Positions 10,372 through 21,428 are shown, numbered from the stretch's first letter. The stretch: DNA of 64,000 bases from Coprinellus micaceus (GCA_951394405.1 OX596345.1:2480001-2544000), one strand, 5' to 3'. Notes: generated by a model from the sequence alone, not told the origin. Made by a program: numbers and translations.

Positions 10372-12306
10372 TTACAACCATCCGTCACTGGCGTCATTCT
10401 GCGGAAGCCCAAACCTTGGGTTGAAGCTGGAGCTCACCCTCCTACTGGCTGCTTCTAGAACATCATCCACACACGTGGGGTATGAGTTCCCAGCGTCAGG
10501 TATTCCGACTGCGTCAAATCGGACGTCAATGCCCAGCATCGCGCAATCGTTGGCGAGGGAGCATCGAGCAGCCCTCCCATCACACCCAAGGGTCGTATCC
10601 TCAACAGTAGGGTTGAAAATGTTGTCTCGGGTCAGAGAGTCTGCAAGGATTGTAGCGTTTCTGATGTACAGCCGGCGAAGGAAGGCCACACGATCTATGA
10701 TGTGCCCCGCGTTTGACACCGGAACAGGAGAGGGGGACGGGGAGAACCGCGCGAGGCCAATCCTGACCTCCAGGAATGCGTGGACGCCTTCCACCGAAAA
10801 TTCCCCTCCATCAACCCGTAAGCTGTGAAGCCGGGGGCAGACGCGAAGTCTCGAAAGGTCGTGAAGGAGCTCGTCGTTTGGCCTGAGCCGCCAATTGCTG
10901 AAAGCAACCGTATGCCGATCTTCTTCAACCTTCGAGTTCTCCTTCAGCCACAATTGTTCCAGATTAGGCATCATCCTGAGGCATCGCAGAAATACGTCTT
11001 CACAAATGGAATCATTGGTAATTGTCCACCGTGTGATACCTATGGGGTGCGCCTGGGATCGTAGAAAGCGGACAAGCGGGTGCTGCTCGACACTGGGAGG
11101 AGGAGCCCGGGATTGGTGGAAAGACGATGGCGGGCGAAGGGTATAAGTTAGGGAGGTCAAGGCGGGAAGGGTCATGTTGTGAAGGAACGGGGTGGCGTGC
11201 CTGTCTTGGCTGGGTAATACCCACGGATCGGCCAGATCCAGAGTGGTCAGCCTCTTGAGAGTGAGCTCAGCAGGAACAGGCTTGAGCGGTGAGGTCAAGT
11301 CCCCTGTAGCGTAAAACATGGCATATGTGTCGAGCAAGTCTTGGTATGAGCCGGTGTCATCTTCATCTCCGCTAATTCGAATCTTGAGCATCACGAGGTC
11401 CTGCGTCGCCCGCAGCATGGTGCGTATAGTGCTGGATGTATACCCCCAGTTAGTGACCAGTCCGGGATCGACACTCGACATCTCAATCTCTTCCATATGC
11501 TTCCATAGGGACGGCGGGCGGACGTAGTAGAATATATCGTCGACAGTTCGCCAAACGACGCTCTTGAGATCGGGCGCCATCCAGAACGTCACGTTATCGT
11601 CGGCGAGCCTTCCTGCGAATATTTCTTCGTCGGGCTTCGAGTCCATATCGACGATTACTTTGTGCAGGACAGGCCAACTCCGATGGAACGCAAACATATC
11701 TAGTATATGGTCTGACGTCCGAAGGATTAGCACACGGGTGCGGGGGGCGTAATCAAGGATAGAGCGTATGAGCTCTTGAACACGCCCGCAAGGTTGATAG
11801 GTGATTTCGGAGGCGATGGAGATTGAGAGGGGTAAATTTCTTGCCGCGTTAAGCCATCGCCGTACGCGTTCTAATCGAGCTGGGGCCTCCCCCTCTGTTG
11901 TCGACCTGAACGATGCCAAGACTATATGGATCGATTCCCAGAGCTGAGGAGTCCCTAGGGCGACCGCTCTCCATGTTCGGCTGACTTGAGTGAACGATAG
12001 GGGTACATCGGTAGGGATTATAGGGGGGAAGTGGTTGGTTGGGAGGGCCGCGAGAAAGACCTGCTGAAGGATCTCGTTAGGAACTCTTCGGACAGGGTGC
12101 ATCAGGGCTTGGTGCTCCTTTACGCCTTCCTCGAGGTCCCTGCGTCGGGCAACGAGGGTTTCTATCGCTATGTCCAGAGCGCGAATCTCCTCAATTGGGG
12201 CCTGAAGAAACTCCTGGAGCTGGTGGCGTTCATGATCGGTGAGGGAACTGTTTGTTCCCAGGGAATACCTGAAGGGGGAGTCGAGGAAGTAGTCTGGTCG
12301 TCCCAT
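10372..12306 (-). CDS. F-box protein, family A, copy 3 (644 aa)
   Basis: An intact single-exon paralogue. It starts MGRPDYFLDSPFRYSLGTN, followed by a charged helix (about 25-65) and the F-box at about 70-125 (HPVRRVPNEILQQVF, VPLSFTQVSRTWRAVALGTPQLW). A long LRR-like region with the repeated LTTLDL / LPALTSLTYTLR pattern follows to about residue 600. It is colinear with copy 1 over its full length, so it serves as the template for recognising the broken copy 2 between them. Expected role: substrate receptor of an SCF-type ubiquitin ligase, by family only. Nothing in the sequence tells the substrate. Confidence 0.85.
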   Translation of the reverse strand: MGRPDYFLDSPFRYSLGTNSSLTDHERHQLQEFLQAPIEEIRALDIAIETLVARRRDLEEGVKEHQALMHPVRRVPNEILQQVFLAALPTNHFPPIIPTDVPLSFTQVSRTWRAVALGTPQLWESIHIVLASFRSTTEGEAPARLERVRRWLNAARNLPLSISIASEITYQPCGRVQELIRSILDYAPRTRVLILRTSDHILDMFAFHRSWPVLHKVIVDMDSKPDEEIFAGRLADDNVTFWMAPDLKSVVWRTVDDIFYYVRPPSLWKHMEEIEMSSVDPGLVTNWGYTSSTIRTMLRATQDLVMLKIRISGDEDDTGSYQDLLDTYAMFYATGDLTSPLKPVPAELTLKRLTTLDLADPWVLPSQDRHATPFLHNMTLPALTSLTYTLRPPSSFHQSRAPPPSVEQHPLVRFLRSQAHPIGITRWTITNDSICEDVFLRCLRMMPNLEQLWLKENSKVEEDRHTVAFSNWRLRPNDELLHDLSRLRVCPRLHSLRVDGGEFSVEGVHAFLEVRIGLARFSPSPSPVPVSNAGHIIDRVAFLRRLYIRNATILADSLTRDNIFNPTVEDTTLGCDGRAARCSLANDCAMLGIDVRFDAVGIPDAGNSYPTCVDDVLEAASRRVSSSFNPRFGLPQNDASDGWL

Positions 12307-12721
12307 GGTGGTGGCGGTACGTGTCTAAGAGACTCAGAGAGACTCAGACTTCAGTTTAAGCCAGTGGCAGTAGTCCACGTCACGTTATGTTAGTAACCCT
12401 AACCCCAGAAGCCAATCCAAACCAGCGCTTAAGTACACTGGTTGACAGATCGTTACGGCAACACGGTTGTGTACCCAATACGCACTCCGCAGCTGACCTT
12501 TCTAGTCCCGACGGGCGCTCAGGATTTCGGAGATTGGCGGGCGTGTGCAAAGGTGTCTTCATTGCACGTAGGATGGATGACCGAACCAGCGATCTATCCT
12601 AAAATACTCATTAAGGAGTGTAGTAAAGGAATGGGGGATTGAATATATATAAGTGATGTTGGGGAAGAAGACGAGGGTGGATGACCTGCGTCAGTCACTA
12701 GACGGGTATGTTACCCACCCA
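12307..12721. other. Intergenic
   Basis: Holds the 5' flank of F-box copy 3 and the 3' flank of the small secreted protein gene. A short AACCCTAACCCC stretch near 12392-12406 resembles two telomere-type units, but is too short to call an interstitial telomere. Confidence 0.4.
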
Positions 12722-13306
12722 TTACTTCTTACCGCCAGCCTTCACTCCACCAGATTTGGGAGAGGGGGGAGGAGTCGGTGCAACCTTCCAGTTGGCAACG
12801 GGCATAACGCCCTCGAGCTCAAACAGCTTCTTGAGGCATTCCTCAAGGGGGTAAAGCTAGATCGAACTCAGCCGTCAGGAATTGGGTGCCTCACTCGTCG
12901 ACGAAAATAGACTCACAGCATTCTTTGCGATGGTCTTGCCAGCCGCGTTGGCCAGGATCCTCTTGCAGCGCTTGATGGCATCTTCGCGGGCTTGCTCAGC
13001 AGCGGTAAGCTTTCCGCGACTCTCCAGGCGGTCGTTGAGCTCATCGAGCAGAGCCCGGGTGGTGAGGGAGGAGAGGGCGGCATCGATGTGAGAGCGAGCG
13101 GTAAGCCCAGACTCGTAGTCACGGGAAGCAAGCTCAAATTCATCATCGTCGAAGCCGCGCTCATAGAAGGGCTCGAAGCTCTGTGAAGTGGATGGAAGTT
13201 AGCGAGATATTTGGGGGAAGCGAGCCAAAAAACTTACAGAGAATGCCTTCGCCATTGCAATGCTCGCAAAAAGGGTAACAGCGACGGTCTTGATGTTGAA
13301 GAGCAT
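12722..13306 (-). CDS. Small secreted protein, paralogue 1 (155 aa)
   Basis: Three exons: 13306-13238, 13180-12917 and 12856-12722, phases consistent. A cleavable signal peptide (MLFNIKTVAVTLFASIAMAKA) is followed by an acidic segment with FYERGFDDDEF. Next come an amphipathic helical region (LTARSHIDAALSSLTTRALLDELNDRLE), a Lys/Arg-rich helix (AIKRCKRILANAAGK) and a conserved end around ECLKKLFELEGVMPVANW. The tail of this copy adds a Pro/Gly/Lys-rich extension absent from paralogue 2. I do not recognise a named family; small secreted proteins like this are common in Agaricomycetes. Only two Cys remain in the mature part. It is a divergently oriented paralogue of the gene at 16882-17414, with identical intron positions. 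Confidence 0.8.
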
Positions 13307-13411
13307 GTTAAATGTGGAGAGTTGTATTGGGGGTAAAAAGATTCTTTGTGAGGGCGGGTTTGTGAAAAGAACGAGTGTGTTTTATGGTGACTTAAGCTAG
13401 AAATGAGTCGT

Positions 13412-13419
13412 CTTATATA
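13412..13419 (-). promoter_or_regulatory. TATA box of small secreted protein 1
   Basis: TATATAAG on the minus strand, about 110 bp upstream of the ATG at 13306. The paralogue has the same octamer at nearly the same distance. Confidence 0.6.
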
Positions 13420-14861
13420 CCAAAGTCCCCTCTCAATAGTGCTGAGCTCAGACTTAGGGCCGAGAAGCGGCAAGCAGAGGCACATTCGTCATGTTCACAA
13501 ATGCCGAAGTGGCGCTTACCGTATCATTTCAGTCCTCGCCGATCATGATGCGCCCGGTGTCCGCGAAAGCCTTTTACATCCGCCAGATGGGCCAAGGGAT
13601 CTGGTAAGTACTTCGTAAGTCAAGACGTCGGTAATCAATGTCGGGGTATACTCGCTTCATCGTGACGAATGAATCACGAAATTTCACTGTACATATGCGT
13701 AGAACTTAATTTGGCTTCCGATATATAGTAGGTACCTTCCTCTTTTACTCCTCAATCGAAGCACGAGTGGTATACAGGACCGTGTCGGTGTATGTACCCT
13801 CTACCGATTTCCCCGAGGCCAACACCCGCCACCATCCAAGGCCATGAGACAGAGACGTGATTATCTGATCTAGTCCACTCAAGCCAAGTCGAGAAAACGT
13901 CAAGGCGCGAGAGCGCATTGAATCGGGGCCCGCATGCGCCATATTGTCACAGTCGAGCGCCGGCCAAGTCAACATTTGCCAATCGAGGGGTTACGAAGGG
14001 GATCGCGTGGCGATGTGGAGTCGCATTTTCCGTTGGGGGCGGCAAACTGAGTTGGAGGTCGGAGTGTACATACGGGGACTCCAAGTTTTACCTCCGAGCC
14101 TACTCCAGATTTATTTCACAAGCATGAAGCAGGGAAGTACATGCGTTACGTATTCGTACAGAGTTCCTTGAGACATGGTGTACGCAAATCTCTCGGGGAT
14201 GGGTCGATTAGGATCTGCGCCGAGCTCAGACTTCTTGAACCCCTTCATGTCCACCCACCATGATTGTCGTTTTTGAGGAGGCAGTGTGGGTTGAGTCCTC
14301 GCGCAAGACAAGGCCGACGTAGCCGCACCGGGCGCTCCGAGCGGGCGCTTAATCAGTGCTGCCCGTTCCCGGTGTTGATGATCCCGGTTCTAAGGCCGCA
14401 GGCGGACATACGTAATCCAATTTGGGCGCCTTGGTCGCAATGTGACAAGAGAGCTTCCGTGGCGACGAAACCTCCAAGAAACCCATGGAACTCTCGTGGC
14501 AATTCTGCCTCCTTCAAACAGATACAACCATCTCATTGCATTAGCCTTGCCGATAGCAGAGCCCGTCGAGCCAGTGATCAAGTCACCAGTTACTCACTCG
14601 ACCCGGTTACGGTTTCGTTAATGGTCGATGACGGGTGGCCTGGGCGCCAGTATCAGTAACGGGGCGAAGACCTTTGTTACGCTTTTTCTGTTGAATGGCG
14701 ATGGTGTATAGTCTTGGCACCAGTCCACTTGCAGCATTGCACTTCATGGTCATGATCCCAATCGCCGGCGCTTGACTTAAGGCGCTGATGACCACGAGTG
14801 AGGCGATGATACCATCTGTAAGCTGGCGACCACAGTGATAAATACAGCGGATCCTTTCACT
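13420..14861. other. Intergenic, possible degraded minus-strand coding sequence
   Basis: No confident gene. Minus-strand pieces at about 14111-14311 and 14607-14795 have protein-like composition (one hydrophobic and signal-like), but they could not be joined into a model and match nothing I recognise. They may be exons of a decayed gene or chance frames. Confidence 0.3.
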
Positions 14862-15765
14862 ATGGGTTCCGTCTTCATCACACCCTCATCGATGATGTCT
14901 TCTCTTACTCAAGCCAAGGAAGAGATCGACCGCCTTGCACGTCTTTTCACCAAGGCACTCTTCAACCTACATTCTGACTCGACTGCATCGACGACGCCCG
15001 CTCGCATATCATCCGTGATCACCGACGAGCCTCCATCCCGCTCCCTACCCCTCGCTCTCGTTAAAGCGTCCCTTGGATTTGCGACGGCGTTCGACGACCT
15101 CCTTCGAGTCCTCATTCGCACACTGAAGTCAGTGCTGGCCTACGATCGTATCAAGCAACTGCAGATCGAGGACTCCGAGCATGGCTTGCAGGGCTTTGTC
15201 GAGCTCGCGAGGCACGACTTCCATGCAGAGCTCAAGGAGGCTTACGGAGCTAGCGCAGCCTCATTCAAGCTAAAGGACGAGGATGGTACCCTCAACGCTC
15301 TTCACCCTTGCTTAAACGCTGGTTTCTTCTCCGCAGTCGCCATCTCTCAAGGGTTTGGGGCTGTGGGTGACTACCACCGCACTGTGTCACTCACCTCCCT
15401 GCAGCTTGGTGGACGAGAAGGCGGTTGGGAGCCGGGTCTACGAGAGGCGTACATGATCGCTTCACTCGTGGCGTTTGCGGTCGTCGGCCCACACAAGTAT
15501 TCTCAGATCCTTGCACAGGACGATGTGAAGGCCGAGAGTATCCTAGAGCGTCTCAAGGGCCTCAAGGAAAGCGGTGAAGTGCTCCACGCGAATGCCCTGA
15601 ACTTGCTAGAGGTACGCTGGCGTATTCGTGATATCAACTGCCACCCAGCTCACCGAGTATTTACACGTTCAGGTTGTCGTTCGGGACACTGAGTCTCAGA
15701 GCACCAGAGGAAGATCTGAGGGCGAAGTGCGGGGCATTCTCTTCCAGGGGTCAGTCGGCGTGTAA
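14862..15765 (+). CDS. Hypothetical protein (280 aa), two exons
   Basis: Exon 1 is 14862-15611 and exon 2 is 15673-15765; the intron (gtacgc...ttcag, 61 bp) keeps phase. The start MGSVFITPSS was chosen; an upstream in-frame ATG at 14835 would add nine residues. The protein is mostly helical, with a run of amphipathic segments (KEEIDRLARLFTKALFNLH, ALVKASLGFATAFDDLLRVLIRTLKSVL). It has no signal peptide and no clear transmembrane segment. I do not recognise the family. The short second exon could be mis-predicted; without splicing, the frame ends after about 36 further residues. Confidence 0.55.
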
Positions 15766-16765
15766 GGGGGTTCCGGTTCTGTGAGGATTGCGAGATATGT
15801 TTTGTGTTGGTGGTCCCAGATGGTTTGAGTGCAGTATGGTAATACATGGACATGCTATAACACAGACACTGCAACAATGTAGGAGACACGTCTGGATGTA
15901 AAGTGCGAATTCGCGGGTAATTCCATTTTGGTCGTCATGGGTGACCGAATCTGAAAAATAGAGCCCTGTTGGCATGGTTCTCGGCGGGGTGGGCGGGAAA
16001 AGGATCATTGGGCGCTGTCTCAAAAGAAGGAGGGAGTGCGTTGGGCGTTAGATCCGTGGTCCTCTTGTGGGTGTCAGCCTATGATCGCATTGGTGGCTAT
16101 ATAGTGAGAAAACGTGAAGTTGGATTCTGCTTTTCATATCGTGGGGGCAAGGAAAGAGGGCCAGCACAGTCGCTGCGTTCACGGTTCATATGTATTCTCT
16201 CACTGAATGTGGCACCAGAAATGGGCGGCAATTAAGCGCCCGAGCGCTCATCGCGGCTAATTCGGGCACAATGTTACGTATGGTCCTGGAGGTTGATTGT
16301 CGCAAAACCATGATGGGCGGTCGCGAGGGGGTCCACGCAGATCGACGGCAATCAACGCGAATCCCAAGTTTCGTGCAACGACGGACATGCGGATCCAGGT
16401 AACGCAAAGCCGCCTCTCCCAGCGAGTTTATTTCCGCAGAGATCACGCGGATGAGAAAGGCCAGAAAGTGAAGATGCTCGAAGCAGCACATAGTCAATAT
16501 TCGGTACCTAGGGAGTTCCGCTGTGGATTAACATCCGACGTTTGACATAAGACTTTCATGCTGCGAGGCTGCGCGACACTGTCGGTCCATCAGACTGATC
16601 GCAATGGCTATCGCGGTCTCCGAGAGCGCATCATTCTGAATGCGAGGGTGAATCGAATTGAAGGAGCGCCCGGGCACACAGCCATGGCGCTGTGGTCGGA
16701 GGCACGAGACTATTTTCTGCCAGTTGACACCGTATTCGTGCATATTATATCAGCTCGCTGAGATA
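15766..16765. other. Intergenic
   Basis: No gene recognised. Contains one of the dispersed GGGCGCTTAA motifs (near 16233) and the promoter of the next gene. Confidence 0.4.
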
Positions 16766-16775
16766 TGTATATAAG
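16766..16775 (+). promoter_or_regulatory. TATA box of small secreted protein 2
   Basis: GTATATAAGC about 115 bp upstream of the ATG at 16882, matching the element found upstream of the inverted paralogue. Confidence 0.6.
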
Positions 16776-16881
16776 CCACTTGGCCGCTCGTCATACCTCA
16801 TCCTACAGCGCTCTCATTCTTTATCCTGCCCAATAATCCAAGTCACCCAAACATACCCCGATAACAAGCCTCACTGCAAAC

Positions 16882-17414
16882 ATGATCTTCAACGTCAAGA
16901 CCATTGCTGTCACCCTCTTCGCGAGCATCGCACTCGCGAGGGCAGTCTCGGTACGTGTTTTGAGCCGGTTCTGTGTCTTCTCATCACGCTCAAATGACAA
17001 ACTTTCAGCCCTTCGAGCCGTTCTTTGAGCGTGGCTTCGATGACGACGAGTTCGACCTCGCTGCTCGCGAATATGACGACGTCGGCCTCACTGCGCGCTC
17101 TCACATCGACGCCGCTCTTTCGTCACTAACCACTCGCGCTTTGCTTAACGAGCTCAATGATCGCCTTGAGCGCCGTGGAAAGCTTACGGCTGCCGAACAG
17201 GCCCGTGAAGACGCCATCAAGCGTTGCAAGAGGATTCTGGCCAACGCGGCTGGCAAGGCCATCAAAAAGAATGCTGTACGTTTCGACTATATCCCAGGTA
17301 GACATGCCGATACTAATCCAATTTGTGTAGGTGTACCCCCTTGAAGAGTGCCTCAAGAAGTTGTTCGACCTTGAGGGTGTCATGCCGGTCGCCAACTGGC
17401 AGGTCGTCGCCTAG
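16882..17414 (+). CDS. Small secreted protein, paralogue 2 (139 aa)
   Basis: Three exons: 16882-16950, 17009-17275 and 17331-17414, with the same intron positions and phases as paralogue 1. The signal peptide MIFNVKTIAVTLFASIALARA is followed by the acidic FFERGFDDDEF segment, the conserved LTARSHIDAALSSLTTRALL helix, the basic AIKRCKRILANAAGK helix and a C-terminus ending soon after MPVANW. The core (about residues 30-125) is nearly identical to the first copy, while the last exon is shorter. Function unknown; secretion is inferred from the signal peptide. The short intergenic distance and opposite orientation suggest an inverted duplication. Confidence 0.8.
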
Positions 17415-17749
17415 CCTAACCGTCTCCTCATGGCTGCTTGTTGTTGTAAATTATCTCGTATTTTGTACCGCGGGGTCAGTATTCCACCTTCTTTGGTTTC
17501 TTCCTTCTGTGAGGCATTCTGCAATGCGTGGTGCCTTTGCCGAGCACGCGCTGGCCATCGAATTCATGCATGGCTGAGACTGTCGTAGGTCCAAATTCTC
17601 CCGCGGGCGTCAATCACTCGAGTTAGGCCCCCCCACCACACCACTTCCTCATTTCTTTCTCGTTAAGACCGAGCAGGGTAGTGAGGCTGTACCTACTTCG
17701 CTTCCAGTCACCAGTGATGTGGACTGCATCCCGTCTGTCGATAAAAAAC
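17415..17749. other. Intergenic, left flank of the KDZ element
   Basis: No gene recognised. It separates the secreted-protein gene from the left inverted repeat of the large transposon. Confidence 0.4.
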
Positions 17750-17842
17750 GATGAACCTGGTTTAAACTACGGGTCCTGGGCAGGTTTAAACGGGGAGGAT
17801 TTAAACCGGATTAAACCGCGTTTAAACGAGAGTTTTAAACAG
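17750..17842. repeat. Left terminal inverted repeat of the KDZ element
   Basis: Contains several GTTTAAAC or TTTAAACC blocks. It aligns over about 90 bp with the reverse complement of 31130-31226, including a GGGTCCTGGGCAGG / GGGGCCTGGGTAGG block and a GATTTAAACCGG block. Confidence 0.7.
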
Positions 17843-18023
17843 CAGAATTTGCGCAGAATAGTAGAATTTCCGCGGCCTGGGGCTCGGAGGACCAAAATGT
17901 AGTTTACTAGATAAGATTAGGGCTCGGATCGGATAATGTACGGGATGAGATCAGTCCATATGTTCGATAGGGTGGGGTATATGCGGAACCAGCTCCGCGC
18001 TAGGATTGCGCCACTGAATCCGC

Positions 18024-20583
18024 CTAGGGATTAGCATCGACGACGAGCCCATCCTCGTCCACTGTCCCTGGGATGATATTTCCGTTCTCGTCAGTTGGGA
18101 TGAGCACACCCCTGGCATCCTCGAGAACCCAGCCCTTCCACGCTCTCTTCTTGGCGTAGCCCGAGTTTGGGGGTCGTGCTGATGCTGAGGTCTGCAACTT
18201 CGTTCTGTTGCGGACAGGGCGCGTGGACCCAGCGGAACGTGAAGCATCAATATTTTCTTTGGCTTGAGTCCGCTTCGTTGATCCCGACTTCTTCGGCTTC
18301 TTCGGGGGAGGTCGAGAACTGGCCCCATCCTCTGCATCAGGCTCCCCATCGTCTCGTTGCTTGCGTTTGCGGCTGCCCCTTTGTTGTGAAGGAGCAGGTA
18401 GTTCACCCCGAGGTGAAGTGTCGGCGGGCGGCGACTGGGCCTCACTGCCACCGGCATGGCTGCTGGTCTGGGCGTTGAGTTGGGGTTGGGCTGCGTCTGG
18501 CAAAGCAGGTGGGGAATTGTGAATACCGAGGATGTTCATGACAAACGAGGCTGCAGGTGTCGGAGGCCTGGGTGATGGCCTCATTGAGCATCCAGCCGTC
18601 CCCTTGTCTGCTGCAGGAGCTGGCTGTGGCCCGATCTCCTCATGTGCAGTATGAGCCGGCGAAGGTGATCGTGGTCTTATTTCCTCGTGAGCTGGCGAAG
18701 GCGATCGCGGTCCTATTTCCTCGTGAGCTGGCGAAGGCGATCGTGGTCCTATTTCCTCGTGTGCAGGGGCAGCTTGCAACGGAGGCCATGGTGGCAACTG
18801 TTCCGAGGACGCGGAGAGACGGGTCTTGCGGAACACGAAGGGCTGATCGGTCTTGGATTGCTCGGTGAAGAAGAAAGCCAAGGTACGAATTTCGACTGGG
18901 GTTATGGGGTCGAGCGAGGTGGGGACACTGAATACAGAAGTGTCGACGAAATCGCCAATGCTCTTCGCGATGTCTTCATAAGGTGGTTCGTCAGTTGATG
19001 AGGTCGAATATTCTGATACCCCGTTAGCCAAATCAGATCCGCCAGGGTACGTAGCCGGACATACTATAATTGTCGCTGAGGAACGCTGCGATGAGTCGCT
19101 TCAGCTGATCGATATCAACGATATTCAAGGCGCCCAAAGGAAATACCGGGACGTGATTCGCATTTATCGGAATCCTTGGTCTGACTATAGTTAAGAGTGT
19201 ATTAGTCTTGGGCCCTTATGAAGCCCGCACACAAGGAGGACGTACATGCTGGAAACGCTTCACGGGACTCCTCCTCCCAGGCCTTACTTTGCGCATCGCG
19301 GACTTGTTAAAGTATTGGAGTGACCAGGAATCGAACCTGGGACCATCCGTTGACTAGACTGGACGCTCTACCACTGAGCTACCACCCTATGGATAGACAG
19401 TGTGCAGATGTTGATACTATGGGGCCTTAAACATTCCCCATACACAGGCTCGTCACCGTGTGGGATACAGTCACATATAGCACTGCACCAATATCAAGTC
19501 TAGGCTGTCGATTGACCACTTCCAACAGGACTGTATCATTGGTAGGTGCAAAATTGAATAGGGCACCTCGCACAGCATCAAACCCAACATGGAAACTAAG
19601 AATGTGTGTGAGTAGGGAAATAGATCCACTGGTGTGTCCCTTACATGGAATGTGTGAGTGCACCGTGTTCGTTCCGGCAAGAGACGCTCAGCTTGACGAG
19701 GCAGTCTCCGACAAAACCATGTCTGAGTGAGTCGCTGGTCACTGCTTTCATTAGCCAGGGGAAGGCTTCCTGATTCCTAATGGGAACGGGTGAGCATGTG
19801 TACGTTGACGGTGAAACTGATCGGTGAACTCACTCAACAACGTTGGCCGCAAAATCGTTGGCTTTTTCTGTCCAAGGCGACTGGTCCGTACGGTCCCAGA
19901 GCTTCTTGATTGCCAGGTTCCGAAGCGCATTACCTTCCAGATTGGGGTGGCTTGGCTTTAGAGAATCCATTTCTTCCCGAATTTCATCACCATGCTCGTC
20001 TAGGTAAAGGTCTTTTGCTGAGACCTCGCCACGGAGGAGGAAGGCACCTTGCCGCAAACTAGAAAGTGAGTTGGTGAAGATGTCGGATTTGCTGAAGTTG
20101 CTACCACCAGCTGGGGTTCCAGACGTAATACTTGGTACAGCTGTTGATGAGGTCGGGATAATGGAACTGTTCGGGGGCTCTGGATAGGCTTTCTTATACA
20201 CGTTACTAAACTGGTTTTTGTAGAACTCAGCAATAGCCTGTAGCGATCGTCAGATGGAGACGACGGCAGGGAAGTGTGAAATGACGCACCTTCTTGATTC
20301 CATCTGGTGAACGCTTCTCATCTCCGGCCACGATTGCCCGCCTGAATATACTCTGAGGTTCGTTGATGAGTTCGCGGGCCTTATCCCATCTCCAATTTGT
20401 GTATGCCTCAGAATCCTTGGCCGACCAGTCCCACCACGACGGCATACCATCAAGCAAGTGCTCAAGTTCTGGAAGGTGCTTCCTCATTTCGAGATTGTAA
20501 TCGTCGTCCGGGAAGATTTCGCTTTTCCGGCCTCGCGTGGGAATCAATAGGGAAAAGACACTTTCCTTGCTACGTCGTGGCAT
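18024..20583 (-). CDS. KDZ-element passenger: Pro-rich nuclear-type hypothetical protein (715 aa)
   Basis: Seven exons were read: 20583-20290, 20237-19834, 19776-19645, 19595-19444, 19302-19246, 19184-19065 and 19012-18024. All junctions keep phase. The product begins MPRRSKESVFSL. A globular part (about 1-380) contains WWDWSAKDSEAYTNWRWDKARELI, FYKNQFSNVYKKAYPEPPNSS and the VFPLGALNIVDIDQLKRLIAAFLSD segment. A disordered Pro/Ser part (about 380-715) has four imperfect 12-residue repeats (PAHEEIGPRSPS), two nuclear-localisation-like clusters (SRKRKQR, PKKPKK) and a conserved Trp-containing tail. I do not recognise a named domain; proteins of this kind are frequent hypotheticals in mushroom genomes. 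Intron 4 contains a tRNA-like sequence. Location within the element suggests a transposon passenger. Confidence 0.65.
18654..18765 (-). repeat. 36-bp coding minisatellite
   Basis: Three to four tandem units of 36 bp encode 12 residues each (PAHEEIGPRSPS and close variants) within the last exon of the passenger gene. The unit length keeps the reading frame, so copy number can vary without breaking the protein. Confidence 0.8.
19316..19388 (-). tRNA. tRNA-like gene, isotype unresolved
   Basis: On the minus strand the sequence shows a D arm (GCTC-AGTGGTA-GAGC), an A-box-like TGGTAGCTCAGTGGTAGAGC and a perfect T arm (CCAGG-TTCGATT-CCTGG). The 7-bp acceptor stem has an A-C mismatch at the first pair and two G-T pairs. 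The anticodon arm is poor: three pairs (TCC/GGA), two mismatches and an apparent 8-nt loop around TCTAGTCA, so I do not assign an anticodon. It may be a decayed tRNA, a tRNA-derived short element, or a tRNA with a feature I cannot parse. It sits inside intron 4 of the passenger gene, on the same strand. Confidence 0.5.
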
Positions 20584-21428
20584 GATTGTTGGTCGGACTA
20601 TGTTGGGTGTGAAGTGGGTAAGGGGTTCGGGCTGTACTGAATATTAGTTAGACGTGATGAAGAGGGCATATATATCAAGAATGACTTACATGGACAGAGT
20701 CGGTCACACGGGACAAAAGCCAGCAGTTGATTGGGGGAGCGAGAGTAGGGCAGGGATGGTGCGGTGAGGTATAAGTGAAGAAAGGAGCAGAGGGTTAAAG
20801 AGAGAAGAGAATGCAGGCAGAACAGATAAGAGGGAATGTAAAGGAAAAGGAGATCACGGTGTGAATAAAGGGAGGTTGCTCCAGCTGGGGTAGGGATGAA
20901 CTTGGTTGCACGCTGACGCGAAGTCGAGTGGCAAAAGAGTGAGCTTGTCTGACGCGTAGTCGAGTTGGGCTCAAGAACAAGACAGTATAGAGTAAATGTA
21001 TATAAAGGAAGGTGCCAGGCTGAGTGGGAACGTCCGTCAGCGGCGACAGGTCGAGAGAGAACAATAATTGGAAATAGCTGTGAGAGAGGATGGGAGCTTG
21101 ACAAGTATCCAGATGGTTTGAAGAGAGGGCCAGTGATGTTTCAAGAGGGCGTCGTAGAGTGGGTTGAAAGTAGAGGGGCAAGATGAACAGTGGAAGGCAA
21201 ACAAACAAGGGCGAAACATAGGCGAGGGGGCAACTTGGTGGGGCGGGTTGACGAGTGTTCCGCAAGGCCAAAAAATGGGGCAAGTCCCTGATTTTCCGGA
21301 CCGAGGGCCCAGGCAAAACAAGGGTGTAAAGGGTCAAGTTAACACTAGAATTGCCCAATAGCTTTCCGTATATGGAAAATTGGTAGAGGTGCGGTACCTT
21401 TGAACCAGTCAGCCGGCCGGAGCATTGA
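20584..21428. other. Pyrimidine-rich promoter region of the minus-strand passenger
   Basis: The minus strand is rich in CTT, CTC and TCC over 700 bp, giving long but low-complexity Leu/Ser/Pro frames that I do not regard as genes. It probably holds divergent promoters for the passenger genes on either side. Confidence 0.45.

Noticed and set aside
12385..12410. Possible interstitial telomere repeat (AACCCTAACCCC)
   Set aside because: Only two units; far too short to support a telomeric origin.
20598..21358. Long minus-strand frames of Leu/Ser/Pro-rich protein (168 and 187 aa)
   Set aside because: They come from a pyrimidine-rich promoter tract: low complexity, overlapping in two frames and directly upstream of a gene on the same strand.
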